Origin: Acanthochlamys bracteata
Taxonomy: Eukaryota > Streptophyta > Magnoliopsida > Pandanales > Velloziaceae
Direction of reading: 5' to 3'
Length of the DNA stretch: 64,000 nucleotides
Assembly (NCBI GenBank): GCA_019914995.1
Contig: CM034141.1
Coordinates: 2,356,001-2,420,000 of the forward strand
Under the pieces are notes generated by a model, which saw nothing but the letters and a program-made list of their open reading frames with translations, ran no database searches and had not been told where the DNA came from. Numbering within the stretch: position 1 is the stretch's first letter; each line of letters starts with the position of its first letter. Both the position numbers and the translations under genes were made by a program. Positions 13,225 through 25,438 of the stretch are shown here, one piece after another.

Positions 13225-14028
13225 TCATTTGCAAGAAGTAGACATTGGAGTGCTTATCTCCTTGCTTCCTTCCATGTTGAACTTTTTGATCAACTCTTTA
13301 ATGTATTTGCTTTGACTTATGAATGTGCCATTTTTCAGTTGTTTAACTTGCAGACCAAGGAAATAATTTAGTTCACCCATCAAGCTCATTTCAAACTCCT
13401 CTTTCATCAAGCTAGAAAATTTTCTGCATAGACTTTCATTAGTGGCACCAAATATTATATCATCTACATAGACTTGTACAATTAACATGTCATTATCTTC
13501 ATGCAATGTGAACAAAGTTAAGTCAATCTTACCTCGACTGAAGCCTTTTTCAATCAGAAATGTGCTTAACCTTTCATACCAAGCTCTGGGAGCTTGTTTC
13601 AAACCATAAAGAGCTTTATTTAATTTGTAAACATGATTTGGACAGTTTGTGTTTTCAAACCCGGGAGGTTGTTCAACATAAACTTCTTCTTTCAGAAGAC
13701 CATTCAGAAATGCACTTTTAACATCCATTTGAAAAAGTTTGAAATTTTTGTGACATGCAAAAGCAAGTAGTATTCTAATGGCTTCAAGACGTGCAACAGG
13801 AGCATAAGTTTCATCAAAATCTATTCCTTCTTCCTGATTATATCCTTTAGCTACTAGTCTAGCTTTATTTCTAGTTATGATGCCATTTTCATCTAATTTA
13901 TTTCTAAACACCCATTTTGTTCCTATGATGGATTTGTTTGGAGGTTTTCTAATAAGATGCCATACATTATTTCTTTCAAACTGATTTAATTCTTCTTGCA
14001 TGGCAGTGATCCATAAGCTATCTGTCAA
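13225..14028 (-). pseudogene. Reverse transcriptase part of the Sirevirus-type fossil
   Basis: This is a typical copia [45 protein letters not shown], the [10 protein letters not shown] motif, the [10 protein letters not shown] motif and the catalytic [11 protein letters not shown]. It supports the Ty1/copia assignment. Confidence 0.9.
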
Positions 14029-14339
14029 TGCATCATCTATGCACTTTGGTTCTAGATTTGATACAAATGCAGAGTGCTGAATGAAGTTATTTTTAAAATG
14101 GGATCTAGTTCTTGTACCTTCATTTACCTCACCTAATATGTTTTCTTGTGGATGACTGGATCTGTATTTGAAGGTCCTGCTGATCTGCTCACGAGTTTCT
14201 GTCTGATCAATTAAAATTCCAGGAGTCTGTCCTTCCTCTGTTATTTCAGCCGGTTGTTAAAATCTTCGTTTGGGTCTCGTATGTCATCATTTTTTTTCGT
14301 CGATGGGGAACAGCTCTTCTTCTTCTTCTGATCCTGCAT

Positions 14340-14534
14340 CTAGTTCTCGATTTCTTCATCACTTTTTGCATCAAACTTTTCAAGATTATCTTTCCCGTTG
14401 TTGAGGATAAAACATTTGCATCCAAAGGTTCTCAAGTAACCGATATTTGGGATTCTTCGGATATTTTTTAAAACAAGTATTTCCTTTTTCAGATATTTGT
14501 TTTCATCCTTAATTTTATGCATGCATACCTTCAT
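14340..14534 (-). pseudogene. Integrase C-terminal remnant of the Sirevirus-type fossil
   Basis: A stretch reading GYLRTFGCKCFILNN matches the copia integrase segment that precedes RT. Most of the protease and integrase region expected between gag and RT is absent. Confidence 0.6.
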
Positions 14535-14732
14535 AGTTTTGAAGTCGGTTTTGGCATGTAGGTATTTTGCATCTGATTCATCAAAAACATCTTGTAATTG
14601 TTCATTAGAATCATCATAGTCGTAGAGAGTTTACCTCATTGTCATCTTCATGATCCGCCATTAGCAAAAGTTGCTTTCTTCATTTTTTTTCTGTCTCATC
14701 GATTGTCTTGATGAACTTTCATCTTCATCACT

Positions 14733-15664
14733 TCAGACTGCCATAGCTCGTTTTCTTCTTGTGTCCTTGTATTTAGATTTCTTGAGCAGTGGACAATCGT
14801 TCTTGAAGTGTCCTGGCTTATTGCAGTTGAAGCAGTTGGTGTCCTGTCTGTCCTCTCCTCTATTGGTTCTTCCAGGAACCCTTCTTTTTCTAAACTTGTT
14901 TCTTCTGAGAAAGCTTTTAAATTTACGAGTTAAGAGTGCAATGTCTTCATCAGAGGAAGAATCACTTACCGGCTGGTCGTTGATCTTCAATGCAATCCCT
15001 TCAGGACGTTCATCAGTTTTCTTCAGAGATAGTTCCTTAGCCATTAGCTTGCCAATCAGTTCATCCAGTGACATTTGAGGAAAAGTTGGATTTTCTTCTA
15101 TGGCATCTACTTTAGATCCAAATGTTGGCAGCACAGCTCTCAATATCTTCCATTTCAGTTCTTCAGATTTGAATACTTTTCCTAGATTTTTCAGAGGACT
15201 TGTAATGTTAGTAAATCTAGTGAACATCTGAGAAATGGACTCACCTCGGTTCATCCTGAAGTTTTCATACTCATGCATGAGCAGATTCACTCTGGTTTCC
15301 TTGACTTGAGTGGTTCCTTCATGTGTTACCTCCAATTGATCCCATATTTCTTTAGCAGAGTTGCAAGCACTGATTCGGTTGAACTCATTAGGATTTTGTC
15401 TGAAGGTTTATAGCTCTGTCATTCATTGATATGAGCTTGTTATCTTCATCATTGTATTCTCGTTCAAATTGGGGATACGTATCCCATCCGGACGATTTTG
15501 GTTGGAAGGATAGGTCCGTCCCGTATGATCTTCCATAGTGTGAAGTCTTGTGCTCGAATGAAGATTGTCATCTTGGTTTTCCAGTAGCCATAATTTGTTC
15601 CATCAAAGAGTGGTGGTCTGTTGGAGGATCTACCTTCAAAAGCTATAGGAACAAGGTTAGCCAT
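14733..15664 (-). pseudogene. gag part of the Sirevirus-type fossil
   Basis: The upstream part (15464-15664) has the start typical of copia gag, RPPLFDGTNYGYWKTKM. The downstream part (14733-15335) has the UBN2-type gag core and a CCHC zinc knuckle, CFNCNKPGHFKNDCP. The gag is broken. Confidence 0.85.
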
Positions 15665-15710
15665 AAGGATCTTTTACCTCGAGTTGTTTGACCTTTGATT
15701 TTTTGGAGAG

Positions 15711-15724
15711 GCTGCTCGATACCA
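15711..15724 (-). other. Primer binding site of the Sirevirus-type element
   Basis: The minus strand reads TGGTATCGAGCAGC two bases after the 5' LTR end. This resembles the complement of the initiator-methionine tRNA 3' end (TGGTATCAGAGC), the common copia primer. Confidence 0.75.
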
Positions 15725-15726
15725 AT

Positions 15727-17265
15727 TGTTAGATATTCCGCAAGATTAACTCAAGAGGAGGGGTGAATTGAGTTAGTCTATAAAAATTTCGTTAAGTTTG
15801 TTATCCTACTTGGCAGAGAGCCAGTGGTTCTTTGTGTCTATCTTGTAACCTTGCATGTAAGAGTTAGTGTGTTTCTTGTGAAGTAACAAAGAGAGTATTT
15901 AACGTGGTTGGTTTGGCAAAATCCTTTGCCGCTCTATCACTGTGAGCCAAAGCTTCACTAGACCTTTAATAAGCTACAAATACACCTAGAGCGAAGTGCT
16001 TCGCCAACATACATACTCTACAGGGTTTCTTCGCCAAGACAACCCCTACTACCACCTCCTGACACGCTGTCCCCTGGATGATTTGCTAGCACTATTACAA
16101 GGTCTAAGAGCTTACACCAAGCTCTACACGAAGCTTCCTTTACCGGTGCATCCAAAGACCACCTTTACATCGTAAGTGACAAGTTACAAGAAAATAAAAA
16201 AGTATTAAGTGCAGGATCTATCTCATGAATGTTGGGTGTTTAAGCAGTGATTCAGATGAGATGATCGGAGAGATTGCTGAGAGATTTCTTCAGTATGATT
16301 TGCAGCAAGATTTGTTTATGTGGAGTAGTCAAGTTCGTGACCGGCAGTGGGAGTTTTTGTGTAGAGTAGTAGAGTTCTTGGATATCTCTGCTTTTTTTGC
16401 TTGGGTTCTCTCTACTTCTGTTTTCTTTATGTTCTCTCCCTGTTTTTCTCTATTTCTCCACCACGTTTCACGTTCTTTGTGACTCCTTTTTATAGAACAT
16501 CTTTTTAAATGCAGGAGCCGTTGAGGAACGTTCTTTGTTTAGCCTTTCGATTCTTCACGTCAGAGAAGGAATGGTGTTGTTCAGTGGTTCTTCAGCTGTG
16601 TTTGTGCAAAGTGTTTGTTGCATTGAATGCGTTGAAGAGATTTGAATTTGCTGCCAACGGTTGAGTGCTTAATTCAGCTAAGCTTCTGTTTGAATCTCGG
16701 TGGTGATGAGTTGATGTGTGTCCATAATAAATGCGTCTGCAGTTGACCGCGCTTGGTGATCAAGGACTTTGACCGCTTTCTTTCCTTGATTATTGAGCTT
16801 CCTTTTGTATGAAAGTGAAGATGATTCTAGCTCTTGTAAATCTTTCGTTTGAGGTCATTCATCCGTTGTGAGTCACGGTGATTTTTTGAAGGCAAGGAAA
16901 CCGTTGTCGCTGAACATATGGGTCTGCAATAAAACAGAAGTTGCATATGCTTGATAGCCAAACAATATGCGTAATGTGGCCTGCTTTGCATCCTCTGCCC
17001 CGTATGTTGTTCTCTGTCCCGCGCCTTGATAGCAACATAGGAGTTGGTCATTATTTATTTGTGACATCCTCTGTCCCATGTCTTTATCCTCTCTGTCCGG
17101 TATGTAGTAGCATAATAATTTATGATGATTTACGTTTTTGTCTCTTGTAAATTAAATGATATTTGTTTGTCTAATCCTGCAGACTTGTTTTCAAATTATT
17201 AGTCTTATATAAATCATAGTTCTTAATTTTTTGTTATCATCAAAATTATCCTTGTATTTCCAACA
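15727..17265 (-). repeat. 5' LTR of the Sirevirus-type element
   Basis: It is 1539 bp and matches 8746-10362. About 16220-16440 is nearly identical between the copies, while other blocks differ by clusters of short insertions and deletions. Confidence 0.9.
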
Positions 17266-17647
17266 AAATGTTCTCTTCTGTTCAAACATACACTCATACA
17301 GAACATGTGCATTCTACAGTGAGCATTCACTGATGCATTCACGTGAAGAGAACAATTACATTCACTACAAATGTCAAAGCTATTTACATTCCATTCAAAT
17401 GCCAAGCCAACAACTTTCTAGACCATTACAATCAAACAGAACATTCACTGGACCATTTAATTAACATCAACAACCTTAAAAACATACATAGAAAGAACCT
17501 TTAAAAACATTCACTGCACGCTCACTGGATAGTTTCTAGTGTTCATTTTCATTGGACAGCTTCAACAACTGAATTTACAAAATCATGAAAGAAAGAAAGA
17601 AAATCTAAAAAAAGAAAGCAGTAGGCTCTTCCGTTCTAGTCTTTATT

Positions 17648-18387
17648 TTCGGCAATCTTTACTGTATCCGTTCATCTACATAAAACAGAGAAACGATATG
17701 AAAATTTTTGTTCTATTGAAATTAAAATCAAACACATGAAAAAGATAATTGAAATCAAACCGAAATTGAAATCAAATGCCTGCAATTAAAATTGAAATAC
17801 ATGTATCTTCTTCTCCCCCACTGTCAGAGCCACCCGAGCTGAAAAAAACAAAAATTCAAAAAAATAGAAAAGAATGCAAATTAGTAGAATTATGATGAAA
17901 TTAATCAACTAAGAACGAAATAGATGAAACTAATTAAAATTTTTTTTTTCAGCTTACCGGATCCTGTAGCGTATAATGTGCTCGGTGCGGCAATTGATGA
18001 AATTGATCAATCGAACACGATTAGAAGAAGTTGGGGAAGAGAACTTACGGTTTTTGCGCTATGAACGACGATGTTTCGTCGCGAGATTCGATGCTAGGGG
18101 TTTCGATCGGTTGTGTGAAAAGAGAAAATGAGTTTGAAAATTGAAGAAATGAGATGATTTTAGGAGAAACATTGGCAGGCGATTGCCCAATCGCGCCAAG
18201 ATCGATCGCAGGAGCCCGGAGGGAGAGACGAATGCGTGAAGGGAAAGAAATGAAAATAGAACAAAAAAACTTAATCCTGTAAGAAGGGCATGCGAAATGA
18301 CCAGCGTGCCCTTCGAACTGGATCATGCTCTCGTCCTTGATAGCTTTAATCTCAACAAACAGTGCATATGTATACATAGCGGTTACC
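17648..18387 (-). repeat. Right inverted arm of the foldback element
   Basis: This is the inverted partner of 7811-8640. It lacks roughly 60 bp present near the left outer end (about 7845-7895). The matching donor-like words are kept. It ends at GGTTACC beside a short (TA)n run. Confidence 0.75.
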
Positions 18388-18392
18388 ATAGA

Positions 18393-18475
18393 TATATATA
18401 TATATATAATATATATAGTGCTGACAAAATTTTAGCTCAATCGGATCATAAATCGACCTCTATCCGATCACTTGA
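18393..18475. mobile_element. Fragment related to the MITE at 60636-60991
   Basis: After a short (TA)n run comes a segment with AAAATTTTAGCTCAATCGGA and a nearby CTTGATTAAAA. The same words, in similar order, form the inner stem of the MITE at 60636-60991. No ends are visible. Confidence 0.35.
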
Positions 18476-18650
18476 TTAAAATGAATTATACATTAAATCG
18501 CTCCTAATAAAAAAATATTATATGTCAATTATGTTAAAAAACTTAATATATAAAACTTAAGAAAGAAGAATATGTTTTTTTTTTGGCAAGAGCGGTTTGA
18601 GTTTGGAGCGACCAACAAAGAAGAGTAAGGAAAGATGTTGTACAATAAAA

Positions 18651-18887
18651 GGGACATTTGAAAGTGCTTAAAATAAAGAGTTTTTGTAAAAGAATTTTAT
18701 GTTGAAGTTTATCGAGAAACAAGCTTAACTATTTTTATCTAAAAATAAATCTGTACATATATCATTTTATAACATACAATTTATTCATATGCTCAAAATT
18801 TTAAAAAAGTAATTTAAAAAATAAAAACATTTGTTGAATTTTGAAACTTTGGGAGTGCATTTTAAAAACACACATCCAAACATCACC
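18651..18887. mobile_element. Short TIR element of the ~250-bp family
   Basis: The left end GGGACATTTGAAAGTGCTTA and the right end, inverted as GGTGATGTTTGGATGTG, resemble the other short AT-rich elements here. Boundaries are approximate. Confidence 0.4.
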
Positions 18888-19807
18888 ATAATCTCTTTTA
18901 CGAGAGTTGCTCTATTATAATTTTAATAAAGTATTATGCAAACTATGATAATTGGAATCCAGAATTTCTCTTTCCAGTGAATTAATTTTACTTAGTATTC
19001 AATTTCACCATTCCTCAAGTCTTATATTTAGGGTATATTTACTTATACATGGAGCTCAATTTTTTTCCCTAAAAAATTAAATTTCAAAGAGTTTCTATAT
19101 TTAACTTTTACTTAAAATTCTATTCCCGTAATTCACTTGTAAACTCCACATTCAATTTTTAACTCTACTTTGAAACTTAGTTCCACTAAAAAGTAGGGAT
19201 AACTTGATCATAAGCTTGAGCCGTGCTACTTCTCTTGACATAGATTCCATTCTTGCTTCTATTAATGTCTTTTAGAAGTAGGGTCTTCTTCCTTCTTCAT
19301 CTTCCATCCCCACTACGAAATCAGAATAATATAAAAATTAAACTTAGTTCTAACAAGCACTATTTAAATAATTTAATTTTTATAAATCACTTCGATAACT
19401 CACTTCTAACCAAACTACACAATCCCTTGTCAAATCAAGGAGTCTTGCATGAACATTTTGTTTGCACAGCATGTAAGGTGCAATTTTTAGCATTACTAGT
19501 TGTCATTAGGCTCTTCAAGTGGTTAAGGTTTTTATGATAAAATAGATTTACAATGTGATGGTGCAAAAATTTTCCCACCAAGTACACTCCATAAAAATCA
19601 AATTGTCGTTAATGAAATTGAAGTCCATTAATTCAAGTGTGAGATTATGTTTATAAGAATTCGATAGATGATCTAAAATAAATCTAGGCTTTTGCAAGAT
19701 CAATGAAGAGAGAAAACCTAAAGAGGTGTTAGATTTGTTAGTGTTATTTTCTAATTGCAGTTATCTAAAGCCACAAACTTAAGTTGTGAGGCCGAATGGA
19801 AAAACAC

Positions 19808-20039
19808 ATGGCTCCTTTTGGGGTTGCTGAAAAAGTAGAACTTTTAAGAGAAAGAAGTTTTTCGTAGATTTTAGAAAACAAAATTGTTATTTTTTTAGAT
19901 TTAATAAATGTACATATAATGATTCTATGATGTGCAATTCACTAATTTTTAAAAAAAAATCTAGAGGCCAAAATATTTTTTTTAGAAGACCAATTGGGGT
20001 GCATTTTGAAGATGGGGACAAAACACTCCCAAACATGAC
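19808..20039. mobile_element. Short TIR element of the ~250-bp family
   Basis: The left end has GGCTCCTTTTGGGGTTGC; the right end inverted reads GGTCATGTTTGGGAGTG. The interior is AT-rich and non-coding. Boundaries are approximate. Confidence 0.4.
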
Positions 20040-20937
20040 CTATAAGGGTCACATATAGTTATTGTCACCAAAGTTCATGGGAAATTGATCCATAAACTTG
20101 AACCAAGTGAGTGGTAGCTTATGGTAAAGCCGTAGCCCCTAAACAATACACATGTACACCCTTGGTCGTTAGTACCAAGTAACCAAGCAGTACCTAAGTC
20201 ATCAATGGTTTTTTATGTAGGTTCAATGAGAAAAGGCTGATTAAAGACAATGACAAATACACACTTCGTATTGGATGTAGCATGTACAGAACGTATTACG
20301 GTCATTTTTGGAAAGCTAGCATAATGTTATCGTCCATCCTTTACATTGTTGGCTATTTTATCGGAATGAGTTCCAACCATAAGAATCTTTCCTGCTCGTT
20401 TTGGTAAAGCTGAAAAGGATTTATCGACTTGTTTCTCTTTTTTAACAAAATCTAAAATTTCTTACTTCTTTTGCTCAAATGGTTTGGAAGCCTGATTTGC
20501 ACTAGGTCAGATGGATGCCTAAACGGGCTAAAGTCTATCAGATAGCTAGTACACCAGCCAACGGAGAGAGCTAGTTGTGGGAGAAGACTGTGGCAAAGGA
20601 AGACTTCAACAAAAGAGCAAGCTGTGAGCCATCGGATTGACTGGAGATGAGGAGATTGTGAAGGAGATCGAGGACGGCATGGGAGAGGAGATCGGTGGTT
20701 GAGGAGGCGACGACAAGAGTAGCGAGCAGACTTACGCTGGCGCGCAATGACTAGATCTACGAGGGTATAGCTGAGCGGTGGATTGGACATGGCAGTGTGG
20801 TGACGGCGGTATGTGAGTGCGGACGATAGAGACTAGCGTGCACGGGTGCATGTTGTGCCACGCATTAATGAGCCAAATTGGGCCCAGTCAACTTTAGCTT
20901 TTCTAATATATTTATATTAAGACTAATTAAAAGTTTA
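20040..20937. other. Intergenic DNA with a G+C-rich patch
   Basis: About 20500-20870 is richer in G+C than its surroundings and holds a 112-codon open frame on the minus strand (20452-20790). I recognise no domain in it and do not call it a gene. Nothing else was recognised. Confidence 0.35.
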
Positions 20938-21238
20938 GGGTCTCTTTGGATAAAAGACTAATAAATAAAGTAAAATAAGAAGAGCAAACAATATGAGAGT
21001 ATTAGGGTGGAAATTAGAGTAAGAATATTAATTTATTCTCGTCCTGTTTGACTCAATAAGAGTAATGAATAGTAAATAGTTATTCTTTTTTAGTGATTGA
21101 GGAATTAGTAAGAGTAATTTTTATAAAAAGTTTGAAATATCTTTTATAAAATGTCTCTTCTCAACTCAAACAAAAGAGAAGGATTTGAATTTTCATTGGT
21201 GTAGTAGTTGGTGATATAGCTCATGATATTGCTATATA

Positions 21239-21319
<81 letters not shown>

Positions 21320-21719
21320 TTACTGATCATGCAATTCATATACTACTATAAATAGCATTGACCAAAGATCAAGAGTGAGACTGACGGCGACGATGTGGCG
21401 AGGCTGTGAGGCAGAGCACTGCAAGATTAGAGGCAAGCGGCAACTAATCGAGCGAGGAAATGAAGATACAAAAAAATCTACCCGTAAATACAACAAAACA
21501 GGGCAGGTAAGATTGGAACTTTATAAATTCAATGAAGTTAAAATTATTCTTCCTTTCAGTTACACCGCGTAGTAGGGTGTAACCGATTACTCCCTGAGTA
21601 ATGGAGAGAAATTTTACTCCCAATTATTCTTATGAATTTGTTACTACATAATAGTAAAATAGAGTAATTACTTTTCTTACTATCTAGTCATTTTATGTAC
21701 TCCAAATCCAAACAACCTA
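20938..21719. mobile_element. Tourist-like TIR element containing a (TA)n tract
   Basis: The left end GGGTCTCTTTGGAT and the inverted right end TAGGTTGTTTGGATT are imperfect inverted repeats. A TTA trinucleotide lies on both sides (20935-20937 and 21720-21722), as in PIF/Harbinger-type insertions. Inner regions are inverted GTAATTACTC-like words. The element has no coding capacity. Confidence 0.5.
21239..21314. repeat. (TA)n microsatellite
   Basis: This is an uninterrupted TA run of about 38 units inside the TIR element at 20938-21719. Confidence 0.95.
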
Positions 21720-21722
21720 TTA

Positions 21723-23111
21723 GTCAATATTGATTGTGACGATAGCCAGAGCGAGGTGATTGTGTGTGCAACTTGCAGTGAGCAGCAGTTGTGTAGCAAG
21801 ATGCAACAGTCACGTGTAGAGTGCTATGAAGCGGTGAGCTATGGTGTAAAAGCAGTATAAATTGAGACATAAAGCTATGTCTGTAGTAGCCTTGCAGGTT
21901 GCCATGAGTAATATGTATGTCCTTGTTAGAATATTTTTTTTATATTATTTATAATTAAGTATGTTTCTTTTTCTACCAAGAGATATTGGTTGTTCTATCT
22001 AAAGAAGCGAATGATGTAATTTAATATTAGTGGTGAAATTTTTTTATACTATTGATAAATGTTTTCTCAAATTGGTAAAAGTTTTTTCAGATAAATTATT
22101 ATAATATGTATTTTTCTCAATTGTTATATATGTGTCAAAAAATCTTTAGCATTTTTGCTGCATACGTTAGAAGTTATTTTGTATTAGAATTAGTCTCGAG
22201 TTATTATGTTTGTAAACTACATTCCTTTAGCAACTACAATTCATTAGCAAAGTGATTTATAATCCAAAACATTTTCTATCAATAGAACAATTTAGTTGCG
22301 TAAGATAATCGTTCTACAGCAAGAATTTGAAAGGATTATACTCGATTTGATATATAAAATAGAAGATCAGCAATCCTTGTTAGCAAGCTCATCAAGTAAA
22401 CTTAGATCTAAATGGGTTTTCAAAGAGGGCTATTGTAAATTTAACTCTCAAAATCCCTACGCACAACATTATCAATTCTATTCGTGAGGATAATATTTCT
22501 CTCGATAAGCATGCATGAGATTACTAGTGAAACTACTATAATCATACGAAACCATTATTTGTATTTCAATATGGAAAATATTTTGTGTACACATGAAACA
22601 GATGAACGGCAGGAGTACTGATGCTAGTGCTGATACTAACTTTAATAGAATATGTATAGTTTGCGCCCGATGGAGATGTGATCCTGTCGATCAGTAACTT
22701 GCCATTATGATATGAAAATCCCCTGGAATCATTGAGTATACAAGATTAGTACATGAAACTCAAATTCATAATATGTGCATTGGTGTTCACTACTATTGGT
22801 TGAATGACTTTGACACAAAATATTGAGCATGTTTGGTGAAATCGCTTAGCTAATCCATCTCTAGAGTGTTCTTGAGGCATCTAATGATGAGCTCACGGTT
22901 AGCATGCATTGCTTTACATTCCTACTTGTGTTTTAAAGAAAACATAATAGTTGACACTCCTTATTTGGCCATTCAATTTTTTATATGTTTTGGCCGATTT
23001 TCTAAGTAAGAATCATGCAATCTTTGATTCCTGAGCATGTAGGTTGGATAGGATCCTTATCCTTCACGCAAGTGCTCCCTAAAGATAGGAATGTGTGAAT
23101 TAGAAGAGGAC
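21723..23111. other. Intergenic AT-rich DNA
   Basis: I saw no gene, RNA or clear repeat. Short open frames (for example 22296-22487) show no recognisable domain. Confidence 0.5.
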
Positions 23112-23114
23112 TAA

Positions 23115-23838
23115 GAGTCTGTTTAGATACGTGTGTAATAAGCAAGACTAAGAGTAATGAAGAGGGTGGATAGGGAAGGATATTGATTATCTTTACCATG
23201 CTTGGAAATATAGCAAGGGTGACGAGTTAATTGTGCTTGGATAGAAGGATAAATGAGTGGTATAGAAGAGAGCTTTTTATAAATGAGTGCTCTTATATAT
23301 TTATATAAATCTAACGTTATATTAATCTAATATTTACTAATACAACTTTAAATTAACCTTATTAATATAATTTTAGATTAATTTTTTATGTTAATCGATA
23401 ATTTGAATTAATGTTGGATGTAACTTAACTACATACTTAAATCAGTTTTTAAACAAAAAAAATTGATCATATAATTTCTTTATTTTCTCTATTTAAAATC
23501 AATTGAAATTAAAGTGAATATAAAAACTTTAAATTATTATAAAAAAATAAGTGTTAAATTTCAAGAAGTTTTTAGTAAAACCTCTATTGTAAACTGAAAG
23601 AAAAAGTATATTATATTTATAAAAATTCATATATTATTAAATTAACAATAAATGTTAAATTAGAGAAAAGATTTAAATTTAAAAAAAGATAAAAATGAGA
23701 AGCAAATTTGCTCCTTAATTATACTCATGGTACCCACCGAATTGGTGGCTACACATTTTATTATGATTCATGAGGAAGCATAGCGAATTGCTCTTCTTTC
23801 CTTTACTTCCCACTGCTACCCATAATCTAAATAGATCC
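23115..23838. mobile_element. Tourist-like (PIF/Harbinger) non-autonomous element
   Basis: The left end GAGTCTGTTTAGATA and the inverted right end GGATCTATTTAGATTA are imperfect inverted repeats. A TAA target duplication is present at 23112-23114 and 23839-23841. Length is about 724 bp with an AT-rich, non-coding interior. Confidence 0.6.
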
Positions 23839-23841
23839 TAA

Positions 23842-25188
23842 AGAATATAGAATTTCTTTATCCATTATCTTTGATGAAGCTCTGCAGTTATCCCGAAAGC
23901 TAATTTAAATTAACAAATATGATCGACTTTTGGTACCAAGAAATGCTAAATTATGTTTATTGAAAGGAGGCAAATTACTATATAAATACATTAATGACAT
24001 TAAAGATGAATGAAAAACAAAGGAGTTTAAGCGCAAATTTTTTACAGATATTTTTTTCCTCCACTTTGCTATTAGCAAGATGATTGAATTTTTGCAATTA
24101 TTTATCAACTTATAACCACACTTTTAGAGGGTGCCTCCAATTCCGACCTATCTAGTAAAATAGTTAGTATCTGTTGGATTACCAAATGGAGTAACAAATA
24201 ACGAATATTGTTTCTCCAAGATAAATTGATAACTGCAAATTTACCGAAAGGAAAACAAACTAACACCAAAAGCTGCACTTTTAAGTTAGAAGAAAATGAC
24301 AAAAAAGGACTTCTTTGTTCTATTTTGAAAATACCAAGTATTTAGTCATGATATGCAAAAATGAAACATCCTCTAATTCAACAATCAATAATGCATCGCA
24401 CAAATAAACGAAGTGATTATTCTAGTGCAATAAAAGAACAATCATTTTTTCATGTTTTCTAGAGAACAGTTTTTTTTGCAAACAAGGAATGAAGTAGAGC
24501 TTCTCTTAGTACAAGAAAAAATAGAAGGAAGAATAAAGCAAAAGGCTACTAATAAGTTGCATAGCTTGCTTGATCCAAGAGACGATAGAATTACAAATTT
24601 CAAAACCACTTCATAGTTTAATTGGTGATTGATGAAAAGCCTATCTAGGTAAAGTTACTATAATTATTTAGTGTAGCTAGATATATGAGTAGAATTTACC
24701 ACAAATAAAATAATCTTATCACAATCATGCATGTGACAAGCGAAAGAAGAGTAAAGGTCTTACATTCGAATAATTGTCAGAAGTATAGCTTTGAAATCTA
24801 GCAACTATGATTGATGGAATGAATCAAATTATTTTTACTTTTATTCTGTTTTATTGGATATGCTTGTTGTTTTGTAATTAATGATTGTTATGAGTTTATA
24901 CTGTGGATTTTACGTGGAATGAATCTGCATGTCCCACTAAATTAATCTAATTATGAGTTTGCACTAGTATCTAAATTATCTATATAAAGTTATAACCTAT
25001 GCATGTAATTTGATTATTTTATTGTCTTAATTTTATTTAAACTTAAGCCACATTTTAAATGATTTAATGGGGTGAATATCACCAATTAGATAGCACTAAA
25101 ACTTCAATTTGATTTCATATATGCCACCAATAGTTTAATAATTTTATAGATGCCACCAATATCACCTTACATTTTGGTGTACATTGAA
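23842..25188. other. Intergenic AT-rich DNA
   Basis: No gene or well-bounded repeat was recognised. Short open frames on the minus strand (23905-24302) have random-looking translations. Confidence 0.5.
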
Positions 25189-25438
25189 GCACCGTTTGGT
25201 AGTGCGTTTCAATTACTTTTCATTCAAATCTGTTATTTCGCATTTCTCAATAAACATTTTACAATATTGTATAGAATTTTTTTAAAGATCTAGAAAATAC
25301 AAAAAATTCTATGTCGTAGGATCTTATTAACTTATTTTTATCATTATTTTATATAAAAAATTAGAGTTCATTTTTCAAAAATCTCCTACATCTTAGAAAA
25401 GTTTCATTTTATAAAAACTCATAAACATGCCTTTAGTC
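25189..25438. mobile_element. Short TIR element of the ~250-bp family
   Basis: The left end GCACCGTTTGGTAGTGCG and a terminal AAAAGTTTCATTTT segment, with an interior of the same type as 35322-35571 and 51211-51455. Boundaries are approximate. Confidence 0.5.

Larger units (their letters stand above)
8746..17265 (-). mobile_element. Ty1/copia fossil of Sirevirus (Maximus/SIRE) type
   Basis: Both LTRs begin TGTTAGATATT and end TTGTATTTCCAACA. The 5-bp target duplication AAATG is perfect (8741-8745 and 17266-17270). The element reads on the minus strand: 5' LTR 15727-17265, initiator-Met tRNA primer site, gag, a shortened protease/integrase region, RT, RNase H, a 2.1 kb region after pol, polypurine tract, 3' LTR 8746-10362. 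Long LTRs and a large region between RNase H and the 3' LTR are Sirevirus traits. It is broken at several points and shortened internally. Perfect target repeats and largely matching LTRs suggest a fairly recent insertion. Confidence 0.9.
7811..18387. mobile_element. Long-inverted-repeat (foldback or MULE-like) element, split by a copia insertion
   Basis: Sequence at 7811-8640 is repeated in inverted orientation at 17648-18387. Without the nested copia element and its duplicated 5 bp, this is about 2.05 kb: two long arms around a short loop rich in CATTCACT-like words. Outer ends read TGTAACCGCTATGT and, inverted, GGTAACCGCTATGT. No transposase was found and no convincing target duplication is visible. 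Long arms of this kind are known from Mutator-like and foldback elements, so superfamily assignment is inference. Confidence 0.7.

Noticed and set aside
20452-20790. 112-codon minus-strand frame in a G+C-rich patch
   Set aside because: No domain, no splice or promoter context, and a low-complexity-like composition.
22296-22487. 63-codon plus-strand frame
   Set aside because: Short, in AT-rich DNA, no homology recalled and no supporting context.
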